The notes below the pieces were generated by a model. The model was not told the origin of the DNA, did not search any database, and was given only the letters and a program-made list of their open reading frames with translations. DNA of 64,000 nucleotides from Streptomyces sp. A1136 (GTDB lineage Bacteria > Actinomycetota > Actinomycetes > Streptomycetales > Streptomycetaceae): the NCBI RefSeq assembly GCF_004795055.1, contig NZ_SSBJ01000032.1:1-64000 (forward strand), read 5' to 3'. How positions within the stretch are numbered: the first letter of the stretch is position 1; each line of letters starts with the position of its first letter. This document shows positions 25,058 to 33,966 of the stretch, in pieces. The position numbers and the translations under genes were made by a program.

Positions 25058-25714
25058 TCAGGCGATCAGGCGTAGGTCGAACAGGGCCGCCGCCAGTGAA
25101 CTCCACGAGCTCGGCCGGGCAGGGTCATAGACGACCAAGGCGCCCTTGTCGCACCCGAACTCGATCCGCCCGGGTGGCGGAGGTGTGGATGTGGACGTGG
25201 ATGTAGGTGCGGGTGTGGGCGTCGAGCCACTGGTGCCGCCGCCCGGCTCGGCCGACTTGAGCCGACAGCGGGGGGTGATCTCCGCAGTGGCGACGGCTGT
25301 CCCCTGATGCCCGCTCGCCCCGGGGACCACCGAGTCCCCCACCGTCCCGTTCGTCTTGGTTCGGGCGGTGAATCGGAGGCCCGAGCGGCTGCACGAGGCT
25401 GTCGCATCGTTCTTCGCCGCGAAGTCCGCCGCCGCCCCACAGGGACCCGGACCGCTCTCGAAGCGGTTGCCTTGAAGGACCTGTTCCCAGTCCTCCGGCG
25501 TAAGGGTGGCCAGGTCGACGCCGGACATGAGGTTGTCCCTGGCCTCCCGCGCCGCCGCAAGTGCGGCGGCATCGGCGGCTCCCTGGGCACTACTGCGCAC
25601 GATCCCGGCCTTGCTGATGGTGAAGTAGGCCAGGGCCGCGAAGAGCATGCCTGCGATCACCACGACGTAGATCGGGAACGCCTGCCCCCGATCGCGCAGC
25701 TGCCTCGCGATCAC
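25058..25714 (-). CDS. Pilin-like/TadG-like secreted protein
   Basis: The 218-aa protein starts with RDRGQAFPIYVVVIAGMLFA, a short basic leader and hydrophobic helix like those of TadE/TadG pseudopilins, but without the Glu at +5. The rest is an extracellular domain with GAADAAALAAAREARD and a Thr/Pro-rich linker (about 165-190). It has four cysteines. Its GTG overlaps the pilin stop as GTGA, giving translational coupling. Confidence 0.82.
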   Translation of the reverse strand: MIARQLRDRGQAFPIYVVVIAGMLFAALAYFTISKAGIVRSSAQGAADAAALAAAREARDNLMSGVDLATLTPEDWEQVLQGNRFESGPGPCGAAADFAAKNDATASCSRSGLRFTARTKTNGTVGDSVVPGASGHQGTAVATAEITPRCRLKSAEPGGGTSGSTPTPAPTSTSTSTPPPPGRIEFGCDKGALVVYDPARPSSWSSLAAALFDLRLIA

Positions 25715-25911
25715 TTCCCGGCGGTGATCGATGCGACCGCGGAGGAAATGCGATTGGTGATCGCCTGCCCGATCCCGGTCCCGATGATCGCTCCGATGAT
25801 GACCACGACCACCAGGATGATGCCCAGGTACTCGAAAGCCGTCTGGCCGCGGTCCCTTGAGGTCGTGCCGGTGTACCGCTTCCGCATCCTTGCCAGGGTC
25901 TTGTGTGACAT
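25711..25911 (-). CDS. Flp-type pilin
   Basis: The 66-aa protein has a basic leader and a class III (Flp) cleavage site, RGQTAFEYLG, with Gln at +1 and Glu at +5, followed by the hydrophobic pilin helix IILVVVVIIGAIIGTGIGQ. It is the likely major subunit of a thin pilus. It is preceded by a GGGAGG site and its own possible promoter, and is coupled to the next gene by a 4-bp overlap. Confidence 0.88.
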   Translation of the reverse strand: MSHKTLARMRKRYTGTTSRDRGQTAFEYLGIILVVVVIIGAIIGTGIGQAITNRISSAVASITAGK

Positions 25912-25951
25912 GGGGGTTTCCTCCCGGGCCGGTGCCGCTGTCGATGGGCGG

Positions 25952-25981
25952 ACGATACGGGGAGTGAGCGGTGGTGACCAA
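25952..25981 (-). promoter_or_regulatory. Possible promoter of the pilin gene
   Basis: On the minus strand TTGGTC (25976-25981) and TATCGT (25952-25957) are 18 bp apart, 40 bp before the pilin ATG, in the only gap over 100 bp inside the Tad operon. Separate pilin transcription would allow higher subunit dosage. Confidence 0.4.
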
Positions 25982-26021
25982 GGGTCCCGGGGCCCAAATA
26001 CGGACCCACTGTGTCAGGCGT

Positions 26022-26708
26022 CTACCCATGGCCGGTCATTCCCGGACGGGCCGTGCCCAGCCAGCGGGCTATCGCCTCGCTGCGGGTGGTGGTCTGGAGC
26101 TTCGCGAAGATGCGGTTGATGTGGTTCTTGACCGTCTTCTCGCTGATGAAGCAGGTCGCCGCGATCTGTTGGTTGTTCATCCCGGATGCGATCAGGTCCA
26201 TGACTTCCTCCTCCCGCGAACTGAGGCCGTAGGCCACGTGGTTCACGAGTCGCTGAGAAGACTGTGCCACAATCGGTTGCGTTTGCGAAGAGGCGCGGAG
26301 TTCCGCGAGGAGGGTGTTCGCCGCCGTCGGGGTGAAGTGGGCGCGGCCCGCGCGGGTGTCGTGGATGGCGCGGATCAGGTCGTCCGGGGTGAACTCGCCG
26401 TGGACGAGGTAGCCGCCCGCGCCCAGGAGCAGGGCCTCCCGGACGACCTCCGACTCGGTGCTGTAGGTCAGCATCAAGACCGGCGCCAACCGGACGAGGT
26501 GCGGCAGGGCGGAGATCCCGTCGACGCCCGGCATGCGCACGTCGAGCAGGACCACGTCGGGCCGGTGGAGGCGGGTCAGGTTCAACGCCTCGCGCCCGTC
26601 GGCCGCCTGGGCGATGACCCCCAGGTCGTCCGCGGTCGCCAGCAGGGCGGCCAGGCCGGCCCGGACGACCGGGTTGTCGTCGGCGATCAGGACGCGCAGT
26701 GGGGGCAT
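26022..26708 (-). CDS. NarL/LuxR-type response regulator of the Tad operon
   Basis: The 228-aa regulator has a receiver domain (acidic pair D10-D11, phosphoacceptor D56 in VVLLDVRMP) and a C-terminal LuxR helix-turn-helix (GLSSREEEVMDLIASGMNN then ISEKTVKNHINRIF). The ATG overlaps the kinase stop (TGATG), so the pair is cotranscribed. It probably controls the pilus genes around it. Confidence 0.94.
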   Translation of the reverse strand: MPPLRVLIADDNPVVRAGLAALLATADDLGVIAQAADGREALNLTRLHRPDVVLLDVRMPGVDGISALPHLVRLAPVLMLTYSTESEVVREALLLGAGGYLVHGEFTPDDLIRAIHDTRAGRAHFTPTAANTLLAELRASSQTQPIVAQSSQRLVNHVAYGLSSREEEVMDLIASGMNNQQIAATCFISEKTVKNHINRIFAKLQTTTRSEAIARWLGTARPGMTGHG

Positions 26709-27922
26709 CACAGGCTCCCGAGGCGGAGGTCGAGGCGGACCCGGGTGCCGGGGCCGGTCGGGCGGGGGCCGACGTGCAGGCGGGCGCCGATGGCCGTCGC
26801 GCGTTCCGCCATGCCGAGGAGGCCGAAGTGGCCGGCGTCCGAGAGTGCCTTCACGTCGACACCGCCCGGCGGCAGGCCGCACCCGTCGTCCTCCACCGTG
26901 AGGACCAACCGCGGCCCGCGGACGGCGGCCTCGACCTCGACCGACGAGGCCGACGCGTGGCGGCGGGCGTTCTCCAGGGCTTCCGAGGCCACCGCCACCA
27001 GGTGCGCGGCGACCGCGGAGGGGAGCAGGGGCAGCCCCCCGGACGTACGGACGACCACGCCCGCGCCCGCCAGCGCCCGCAGCTCCGCCGACAGGCAGAC
27101 GCCCGGGGTGTCGAGGTCCCGGCGGAGGTCGGTCAGCAGCGCGCGGGACTCGGCCGCCGCCTGCCGGGCCGCCTCCGCCACCGCCCGGGCCTGGAGGCGG
27201 GTGGCCTCCGGGTCGGCGGGGTCGGTGGCCGTGCGGGAGAGGGCGTCGGCGGCGAGGGCCAGACCGTACAGGGTCTTCGACACCGAGTCGTGCATCTCGC
27301 GGGCCAGGCGGTCCCGTTCGGCCCGTACCGCCTCCGCCACCGCCAGCCGCGCCCGGGTCTCGGTCAGGGCCTGGCTCGCCGCCCCGAAGCGGAAGAGGAG
27401 GCCGCGCAGGGAGGCTCCCGCGGCGCCCGCGAGCAGGCACAGCCCTGCCAGGGTCGTGCCGCCCGAAGCCGCCGCGACCAGGGCCGCCTGGAGGGCCGCG
27501 TAGGGCGCCGAGCCGCGCCACCCGTAGACCAGCCCGGCCAGCAGCGGTGTGCAGAGCGCGACCGGGCCGAGCGGGGAGGCGGGCGTGGCGGTGATCAGGA
27601 GCAGGGCGCTGAACGCCATGTCCGGCGCCAACAGCCAGCGGTGGCGCAGCAACAGCGGGCCGAAGCGCTCCCAGTCCCGGAACGCGACGTACGACAGCAT
27701 GAAGGTGAGCAGGACCGCCCCGCCGACCAGGTACACGGGGGCGCCGGGCGCGGTCCGTCCGAGCGCGAGGGGCGCGCCGAGTGCGGTCATCACCATGCGG
27801 AAGGCGAAGACCTGCCGGCACAGCGCCTGAAGGGCGTTGACCTGGAGGGTGAGGGGCGGGGCCTCGGGGCGGACCCGCTCGCGGGAGACGGCCGGAGGCA
27901 CGATACCGATCGTGGTGGCCAT
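26708..27922 (-). CDS. Sensor histidine kinase of the Tad operon
   Basis: The 404-aa kinase has five to six hydrophobic segments in residues 35-170, then a HisKA_3 domain with the phosphoacceptor H211 in LAREMHDSVSKTLYG and a GHKL ATPase (ENARRHASAS, VEDDGCGLPPGG, FGLLGMAERA). There is no large extracellular loop, so the signal is probably sensed in the membrane. It starts 3 bp after the TadC gene. Confidence 0.93.
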   Translation of the reverse strand: MATTIGIVPPAVSRERVRPEAPPLTLQVNALQALCRQVFAFRMVMTALGAPLALGRTAPGAPVYLVGGAVLLTFMLSYVAFRDWERFGPLLLRHRWLLAPDMAFSALLLITATPASPLGPVALCTPLLAGLVYGWRGSAPYAALQAALVAAASGGTTLAGLCLLAGAAGASLRGLLFRFGAASQALTETRARLAVAEAVRAERDRLAREMHDSVSKTLYGLALAADALSRTATDPADPEATRLQARAVAEAARQAAAESRALLTDLRRDLDTPGVCLSAELRALAGAGVVVRTSGGLPLLPSAVAAHLVAVASEALENARRHASASSVEVEAAVRGPRLVLTVEDDGCGLPPGGVDVKALSDAGHFGLLGMAERATAIGARLHVGPRPTGPGTRVRLDLRLGSL

Positions 27923-27925
27923 GGC

Positions 27926-28819
27926 TCACCCGCTCCCGAACAGGGCGCCGAAGTCGATGTTCGCCCCGTAGACGAAACCGCAGACGAGCAGGATCAGGGT
28001 GCCGGGCAGCATGAACATGGTGACCGTGAAGGTGGCCTTCGGGATCGCCCGCGCGGCCCGGCGGCGCGCGTTCTGCGCGTCGGTGCGGCGCATGTCCTCC
28101 GCGATCGCGATCAGTGTGTCCACGATCGGGGAGCCGAGTTCCTCGCCCTGCTGGAGCGCGGTGACGAACTGGGCCACCTGCTCGGAGTCGTTGCGCCGGC
28201 GCAGTTCGTCGAAGGCCTGGCGGCGGCTGACGCCCATGTCCATCTGCTGGAGGGTGATGCGGATCTCGTCGGACCAGGGGCCCTCGTACTTGCCCGCTAC
28301 CCGTTCCAGCGCCTGCCGGAAGCCGAGCCCGGCGCTGACGACGACGGCCAGCACGTCGAGGAAGTCCGGCAGCGTCCGCTCGATGTGGTCCCGGCGCACC
28401 CGGATCGCCGACCACAGGCCGACCTCGATCCAGAACAGGCCGAAGGCGACCATGAGCAGGGCGGCCACCAGTTGCCCGTTGATCAGCATCGCGAAGGCTC
28501 CCAGCGCGCCGAGGAACCCGTAGACCGCGCGCCGGGCCGCGTACCGGTCGATGGTCAGGCCGGCGGGGTTGCCCGCCATGTCGATCTGGCGGCGTTTGCG
28601 GGCCACCCGGTCCCGGCCCATCGCGCGCAGCACCAGGGGGGCCCAGCGGATGCCGAGGCGGTCGACGAGGGAGCCGACGGCCGTGGTGCGAGTGGCGCCC
28701 ACCTCCAGGGCGAGGGCGAGGTCGCTGGGCAGTTTGACGTCGGCGCGGTAGAGGCGGATTCCGTACAGGGCCCCGAAGACCGACAGCCCGAGGGCCGCGG
28801 CGAGCAGCAGTGTGATCAC
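27926..28819 (-). CDS. tadC: TadC-like inner-membrane platform protein (T2SSF)
   Basis: The 297-aa protein has a GspF/T2SSF domain (about 140-265, with LPDFLDVLAVVVSAGLGFRQ and GSPIVDTLIAIAEDMR) and membrane segments at both ends. It forms the pilus-assembly platform with TadB. The GTG start lies 10 bp after tadB. Confidence 0.92.
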   Translation of the reverse strand: MITLLLAAALGLSVFGALYGIRLYRADVKLPSDLALALEVGATRTTAVGSLVDRLGIRWAPLVLRAMGRDRVARKRRQIDMAGNPAGLTIDRYAARRAVYGFLGALGAFAMLINGQLVAALLMVAFGLFWIEVGLWSAIRVRRDHIERTLPDFLDVLAVVVSAGLGFRQALERVAGKYEGPWSDEIRITLQQMDMGVSRRQAFDELRRRNDSEQVAQFVTALQQGEELGSPIVDTLIAIAEDMRRTDAQNARRRAARAIPKATFTVTMFMLPGTLILLVCGFVYGANIDFGALFGSG

Positions 28820-28829
28820 GCGGTCCCCC

Positions 28830-29768
28830 TCACACGTCGATCTTCGACAGTCGGCGGATGAGGACGAACCCCAGGGTGAAGAGGCCGAGCGCGACGATGA
28901 CGGCCGTCTGCCCGATGAAGGCGCCCGTCATGCGGTCCAGGGCGCCGGGCATCATCATGTCCACGAGCAGCAGCGAGCCGAGCCCGATCGCGGGTACCAG
29001 GTACGCCGTCACCGTCACCTGCGAGAGCTGCGTACGGATCTCCCTGCGCGTCTCCTTGCGCTGTTCCAGCGTCACGGTGAGGTTGCGCAGGCTCCCCACG
29101 AGCGCGCCGCCCGCGCGGGCGGACAGGACCAGGGTGGAGACGAGGACGACGAGTTCGCGCGAGGGCAGGCGCTCGGTCAGTTCGCCCAGGGACTCCTCGA
29201 TGGAGTGGCCGACGGCGAGGCGGTCGGCGACGCGGCCGAGTTCCTCGCCCGCGGGGGCCTCCAGTTCCTCCGCCGCCATCCCGATGGCCGTACGCAGCGC
29301 CAGGCCGGCCTGGGTCGCGTTGGCCAGGATGCGGGCCAGTTCGGGGAGTTGGTTGATGAACCGCTCGGTGCGGCGCGTGCGCTGCCAGTTGAGGAAGGCG
29401 TTGGCGGCCCACAGCCCGATCAGGCCCGCCACCGGGCCGAAGAAGGGGGCCAGAAGGGACGCCGAGACGAGCCAGACCCCGACGACGGACATCAGCATGT
29501 AGACGAAGAACTCGCCCGGGGTGAGGTCCAGGCCCGTCGTGGCCAGCTTCACCTCGATGCGGCGGCCCAGTCGGGTGTGGCGCAACCGGCGGTCGACCCC
29601 GCGGAAGCGGCGCCGGCGGCCGAGCGGCTCCGGGGCGCCGCTCGCGGAGAGGCGTTCGATGAGGGCGGCGCGCTGGGCGCGGCCCGCTGCGTAGGCGTGG
29701 ACGCCGAGGACGACGAGCAGGCAGGCGAGCAGTGTCGCGCCGAGGGTGAGGAGGATCAGTGGGTTCAC
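28830..29768 (-). CDS. tadB: TadB-like inner-membrane platform protein (T2SSF)
   Basis: The 312-aa protein starts with a membrane segment (NPLILLTLGATLLACLLVV) and has a T2SSF domain with INQLPELARILANATQAGLA and GHSIEESLGELTERLPS. The GTG start overlaps the tadA stop by 4 bp (GTGA), showing translational coupling. Confidence 0.92.
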   Translation of the reverse strand: MNPLILLTLGATLLACLLVVLGVHAYAAGRAQRAALIERLSASGAPEPLGRRRRFRGVDRRLRHTRLGRRIEVKLATTGLDLTPGEFFVYMLMSVVGVWLVSASLLAPFFGPVAGLIGLWAANAFLNWQRTRRTERFINQLPELARILANATQAGLALRTAIGMAAEELEAPAGEELGRVADRLAVGHSIEESLGELTERLPSRELVVLVSTLVLSARAGGALVGSLRNLTVTLEQRKETRREIRTQLSQVTVTAYLVPAIGLGSLLLVDMMMPGALDRMTGAFIGQTAVIVALGLFTLGFVLIRRLSKIDV

Positions 29769-31192
29769 AGGACGTTCCGAGTGGTCCAGGGGGCCCCGGG
29801 GCCGCCGGGGGAGCCGGTCGCCCAGGGGGCTCCGGGGGCCCCGGGGAAGCCGGGGGCCCCGGTGGTCCGGGCGGCGAGCTGATCGTCGGACCGGGCGACC
29901 CCGAAGGCCTGCGGGATCGGTTGGTTGTTCATGTAGAGGCGGTCCGCGAGCGTGCGCGGCAGCGGGTAGTACTCGAAGTGGCCGTGTACGCGGCCGTCCG
30001 CACCCATCGGCCGGGCCGCGAACCGGCACACGGTGATGATCCGGAAGGGTTCGCGGCCGTGCGAGTCGAGGATGGAGATCTCGGTGACGCGGCGCGAGCC
30101 GTCCCCGAAGCGGGTGAGTTGGACGACGACGTTCACCGCGCTGTTGATCTGGTCCTGGAGTGCCTCGAAGGGGATCTCCACCTCCGACATGGACGCCAGG
30201 GTCTGCAGCCGGGTCAGGGCGTCCTCGCAGCTGTTGGCGTGGACGGTGGCCAGGGAGCCGTCGTGGCCGGTGGACATCGCCTGGAGCATGTCCAGGGTCT
30301 CGCCGCCGCGCACCTCGCCGACGATGATGCGGTCGGGGCGCATGCGCAGGGAGTTGCGTACGAGGTCGCGGATGGTGATCCGGCCGCTGCCCTCCACGTT
30401 CGCGGGGCGGGATTCGAGGCGGATGACGTGGGCCTGCTGGAGCTGGAGTTCGGCCGAGTCCTCGATGGTGATGATCCGCTCGCCCTCGGGGATCAGGCCG
30501 GAGAGGGCGTTGAGGAGGGTGGTCTTGCCGGTGCCGGTGGCGCCGGAGACGATCACGTTCAGCTTGGCCTGCACCAGGCCGGACAGCAGGAGCAGCATCT
30601 GCTCGTCGAGCGAGCCGAGGCCGATCATCTCGGGCAGGGTGAACGCCCGGGGGAAACGGCGGATGGTGAGGGTGGCCCCGGTCAGGGAGAGCGGCGGGAT
30701 GATGACGTTGACGCGCTCGCCGCTGGGCAGCCGGGCGTCCACCATCGGATTGGCCTCGTCCACGCGGCGGTTGACGGTGGAGACGATGCGCTCGATGGTC
30801 TGCATGAGCTGCTCGTGCGAGGCGAAGCGCAGCGGCAGTTGTTCGACGCGTCCGGCGCGCTCCACGAAGATCTGGTCCGGGCCGTTGACCATGATCTCGG
30901 AGATCGACGGGTCTTCTAGGAGCGGTTCGAGGACGCCGAGGCCCAGCGCTTCGTCGACGACGCGGCGGATGAGCTGGGCCCGTTCGACGGTGGACAGGAC
31001 GGGGCCCTCGCGGCTGATGATGTGGCCGAGGACGCGTTCCAGCCGGGCCCGGCGCTCGGCGGGCGCGAGCGCGGACATCTCGGCGAGGTCGATCTCCTCC
31101 AGCAGCTTCGCGCGGTAGGCGGAGACCAGTCGGCCGTCCTCGCGCGGGTTGTGGCGGTCGTCGGGGGTGTTGACCCGGGAACGCAGGCTCAT
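29765..31192 (-). CDS. tadA: TadA/CpaF pilus-assembly ATPase with collagen-like tail
   Basis: The 475-aa secretion ATPase powers pilus assembly. It has Walker A GATGTGKT (217-224), ASP box/Walker B RIIVGEVRGGE (289-299), and the LATVHAN His box. Unusually, the last ~33 residues form a Gly-Pro-rich tail with Gly-X-Y triplets (GAPGFPGAPGAP, GSPGGPGAP) not usual for TadA. I chose the ATG at 31192, 2 bp from the TadE stop; longer upstream frames overlap that gene. Confidence 0.93.
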   Translation of the reverse strand: MSLRSRVNTPDDRHNPREDGRLVSAYRAKLLEEIDLAEMSALAPAERRARLERVLGHIISREGPVLSTVERAQLIRRVVDEALGLGVLEPLLEDPSISEIMVNGPDQIFVERAGRVEQLPLRFASHEQLMQTIERIVSTVNRRVDEANPMVDARLPSGERVNVIIPPLSLTGATLTIRRFPRAFTLPEMIGLGSLDEQMLLLLSGLVQAKLNVIVSGATGTGKTTLLNALSGLIPEGERIITIEDSAELQLQQAHVIRLESRPANVEGSGRITIRDLVRNSLRMRPDRIIVGEVRGGETLDMLQAMSTGHDGSLATVHANSCEDALTRLQTLASMSEVEIPFEALQDQINSAVNVVVQLTRFGDGSRRVTEISILDSHGREPFRIITVCRFAARPMGADGRVHGHFEYYPLPRTLADRLYMNNQPIPQAFGVARSDDQLAARTTGAPGFPGAPGAPWATGSPGGPGAPWTTRNVL

Positions 31193-31194
31193 CG

Positions 31195-31563
31195 TCAGGG
31201 TCCCTTCGGGTCGTCGTCGGGCATGACGGCGGTGGCGGTGGCGGGGTCGAGTGCGAGCCCGGGGATGATCGAGGTGACCGGGATGGAGACGTTGGCGGTG
31301 ACCGCGTCCCCGCCGCCGGACACCGTGATGGTGGCCGCGAGCCCGGACCGGATCGCCGCGTGGCCGGCCGCCTCCCCCGCCCCCGGTTTGCGGGCCTCCA
31401 CCCGGGCCGCCGTGCGCGCCGCCGTCTCGGCCTGCTGGTGCACGTACCCGACCCAGCCGAGTTGGATGCCGCACAGGGCGACGAAGAGCAGGATGGGGAT
31501 GAAGCCGATGTACTCCAGGGCCACTTGACCCCGGTCCCGGAAAGCGCGCCGGGTCCCTGTCAT
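31195..31563 (-). CDS. TadE-like pseudopilin
   Basis: The 122-aa protein has a basic leader, the site DRGQVALEYIG and a hydrophobic helix (FIPILLFVALCGIQLGWV), followed by a short extracellular domain. It is a minor pilin of the Tad system. It begins 1 bp after the preceding TadE-like gene. Confidence 0.88.
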   Translation of the reverse strand: MTGTRRAFRDRGQVALEYIGFIPILLFVALCGIQLGWVGYVHQQAETAARTAARVEARKPGAGEAAGHAAIRSGLAATITVSGGGDAVTANVSIPVTSIIPGLALDPATATAVMPDDDPKGP

Positions 31564-31564
31564 C

Positions 31565-31951
31565 TCACTCCCCTCCCCTCTCCTGCTCCTGTGGCGAGCC
31601 GCCCTCGCCCGTGATGGGAACGCCGATGTCGAGCCCGGGGAACAGCACGGGGACGTTGAGTTCCACGGTCGCCTTGTAGATGTCCCCCGCGTTGCCGCAG
31701 GACACCCTCATGGTCCAGGCGTCCCCGATGTGCCGGCGCGCCGCGCTCTGGCACGGGCCGTCGCCGTGCACGGCCCCGACCCGCGCCGCCTCGTCCGCGG
31801 CGTTGCCCGCCAGGGAGAAGGCGTAGCCGATCAGGACGCACTCCCAGACCGCCGCGACGAGCAGCAGGATCAGCGGCACCATGCCGACGAACTCGACGGC
31901 GACCTGTCCACGGTCCCGGGGGCGGCCCCCGCCTCGGCTCCGCGCGGGCAC
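31565..31951 (-). CDS. TadE-like pseudopilin
   Basis: The 128-aa protein has the site DRGQVAVEFVG followed by a hydrophobic helix (VPLILLLVAAVWECVLIGYA) and AGNAADEAARVGAV typical of TadE. It has three cysteines, two in the extracellular part. The GTG at 31951 follows GGGAGGGG and lies 4 bp after cpaE. Confidence 0.88.
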   Translation of the reverse strand: MPARSRGGGRPRDRGQVAVEFVGMVPLILLLVAAVWECVLIGYAFSLAGNAADEAARVGAVHGDGPCQSAARRHIGDAWTMRVSCGNAGDIYKATVELNVPVLFPGLDIGVPITGEGGSPQEQERGGE

Positions 31952-31955
31952 GCCC

Positions 31956-33218
31956 TCACCCCTCCCGGCCCCGGCGCAGCCGGGCCAGTGGCCCGGCCGC
32001 CGCCCGTACGGCCAGTTCGGCGGAGGGGGGTGGGGAGTGGGTGGTCGGGGCGGTGAGCAGGCCGAGTTCCCCGGCGACCTTCCACAGGGCCTGTTTGACC
32101 GTCGAGCGGTTGTCGAGGTCCTGCACCCGGCCCGCGTCCACCACGGCTTGGAGCTCCTTGAAGGCGGCCGGGACGGGGGTGCGGGTGACCCGGGTCTTGG
32201 TGATCCTCTCGATCAGGGCGGGCTGGATCTCGGTGTGCTTGCTCCAGCGGTTGACGACCACCACGGTGTCCTCGGCCTTGCGGACCTGGAGCCGCTCCCA
32301 CATCCGGACCAGCCGTTTGGCGGCGCGCACCGCGACCACGTCGGGGGTGGTGACCAGGACCGCCACCTCTGCCACTTCCACGGCGGCCGCGTTGGCCCCG
32401 GTGACCTGGGTCCCGCAGTCGATGACGACCAGCTCGTAGTGGGCGCGCAGGGCGGCGATGACCTGGCGCGCGGCTCGTTCGTCGACCTCCTCGCCCCGTT
32501 CGCCGTCGCCCGGGGCCAGCAGCAGTGCCAGACCGGTGCGGTCGTCGTACACGGCGTCCTGGAGGACGCGGGGGGAGATGTCCTGGATGCCGGCGAGGTC
32601 GGCGATGGAGCGGCGGAACTGCACGTCGAGGTACGAGCCCACGTCCCCGGCCTGGAGGTCCAGGTCCACCAGTGCCGTACGGCGTCCCGAGGCGGCCGCG
32701 GCCAGGGCGAACTGCACCGCCGTGAAGGTGGTGCCGACGCCGCCCTTGGCCCCGGCGACGGTGACCACCCGTCCGCCGGGTCCCGCCGGCACCTCGGGGC
32801 CCCGGCCCAGGTGGCGGCGTACGCCGACGGACCACTGGGAGGCGGCCTGGACGCGGGCGGCGAGTTCCTCGTAGGAGAGCGGGAGGCCGATCAGGCCGCG
32901 TGCGCCGCAGTCCATCGCGGCGGAGAACAGGGCGGGTCCGGCGTCGGACGACAGCAGGACCACGCCCACCGCCGGGAAGCGCAGGGCGACCTCGCGCACG
33001 AGTTCCAGGGCGGGCAGCGGGCCGATCCGCTCGTGGACGAGGACGACCTCGGGCAGTCCGTCGACGGACTCGGCGGCGAGTCGCGCCAGGGTGTCGAGGA
33101 GGGCGGTCGAGTCGGGCAGGGGGCCGGCCGGTTCGGCGGCCGGGAGCCGGCCGAGGAGGGTGGTGATGAGGCGGGCGGCGTCCGGGTCGCCGACCGCGGG
33201 GAGGATTCGGGTGCTCAT
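31956..33218 (-). CDS. cpaE: CpaE/TadZ-like MinD-family ATPase
   Basis: The 420-aa protein has an N-terminal receiver-like domain (about 1-125) and a ParA/MinD ATPase (about 150-400). The deviant Walker A is KGGVGTT (158-164), with Thr for the second Lys as in many CpaE proteins. It localises the pilus machine in other bacteria. It sits 7 bp after cpaB. Confidence 0.9.
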   Translation of the reverse strand: MSTRILPAVGDPDAARLITTLLGRLPAAEPAGPLPDSTALLDTLARLAAESVDGLPEVVLVHERIGPLPALELVREVALRFPAVGVVLLSSDAGPALFSAAMDCGARGLIGLPLSYEELAARVQAASQWSVGVRRHLGRGPEVPAGPGGRVVTVAGAKGGVGTTFTAVQFALAAAASGRRTALVDLDLQAGDVGSYLDVQFRRSIADLAGIQDISPRVLQDAVYDDRTGLALLLAPGDGERGEEVDERAARQVIAALRAHYELVVIDCGTQVTGANAAAVEVAEVAVLVTTPDVVAVRAAKRLVRMWERLQVRKAEDTVVVVNRWSKHTEIQPALIERITKTRVTRTPVPAAFKELQAVVDAGRVQDLDNRSTVKQALWKVAGELGLLTAPTTHSPPPSAELAVRAAAGPLARLRRGREG

Positions 33219-33225
33219 CCGGGCC

Positions 33226-33927
33226 TCACTTGTCCCCGTCGAGGGTGTACGTGCGGTCGCCCGGGCCGGGGACCGACTCGGTGCCGGGGGCCACCAGGGC
33301 CAGCCGCACGTGCTCCGCGAACGACTCGGCGTACGCGACGCGCTGGGTGTCCTTGGTGTTCAGGGCGAAGGTGATCGGGACCGCCTCGGCGGGACCCTTC
33401 TTGTCGCTGTCCTTGTCGAGCGGGGTGAGCTTGCCGACGTTCAGCACGCGGGCGTTGGCGACGATGATCACGGAGCGGGACGGATCGGTGTCCTTGGCGC
33501 CCTTGAAGGTGGCGATGATGTTGACCTTGGCACCCGAGGTGATCTTGCCGGCCACCCCGGTCGCGGCGTCGATCATGATCGCGATCTCCTGCTCGCCCGG
33601 CTGGAGCTGCGGCTTGTCGACGAACATGTCCTCCTGGAGGAGGGAGCCCTTCTTGAGCGTGGTGAGGGCGATCTTGCCCCGCAGCGCGCCGAGGTCGGTC
33701 ACGGCCGTCTCGGACAACCAGCGCTTGGGGACCTTGACCTCCTCGAACTGACCCGCCCCCAGGGGGCTGTACGGGGCGATGTCCCCCTTCACCCGGTAGG
33801 CGACGACCTCGGACCCGACCTTGGAGTTGACGTCGCCGATCACCACGAGGACCCCGGCGAACGCCGCGAGCGCGCACAGGACCGACAGGAGCAGCAGGAT
33901 GACGCCGCGGCGCTGGCGTGAGTTCAT
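33226..33927 (-). CDS. cpaB: CpaB/RcpC-like SAF-domain protein
   Basis: The 233-aa protein has one N-terminal membrane segment (VILLLLSVLCALAAFAGVLV) and a SAF domain with APYSPLGAGQFEEVKVP. CpaB forms part of the Tad assembly outside the membrane. It follows the zinc-ribbon gene by 39 bp. Confidence 0.9.
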   Translation of the reverse strand: MNSRQRRGVILLLLSVLCALAAFAGVLVVIGDVNSKVGSEVVAYRVKGDIAPYSPLGAGQFEEVKVPKRWLSETAVTDLGALRGKIALTTLKKGSLLQEDMFVDKPQLQPGEQEIAIMIDAATGVAGKITSGAKVNIIATFKGAKDTDPSRSVIIVANARVLNVGKLTPLDKDSDKKGPAEAVPITFALNTKDTQRVAYAESFAEHVRLALVAPGTESVPGPGDRTYTLDGDK

Positions 33928-33966
33928 GGCCGTACTACCTCGCCGTTCTTCGTTGGTTCGGGCCGG

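Noticed and set aside
26709..28415. N-terminal extension of the response regulator through the kinase gene
   Set aside because: A shadow of the kinase on the same strand in another frame; the ATG at 26708 gives a complete receiver domain.
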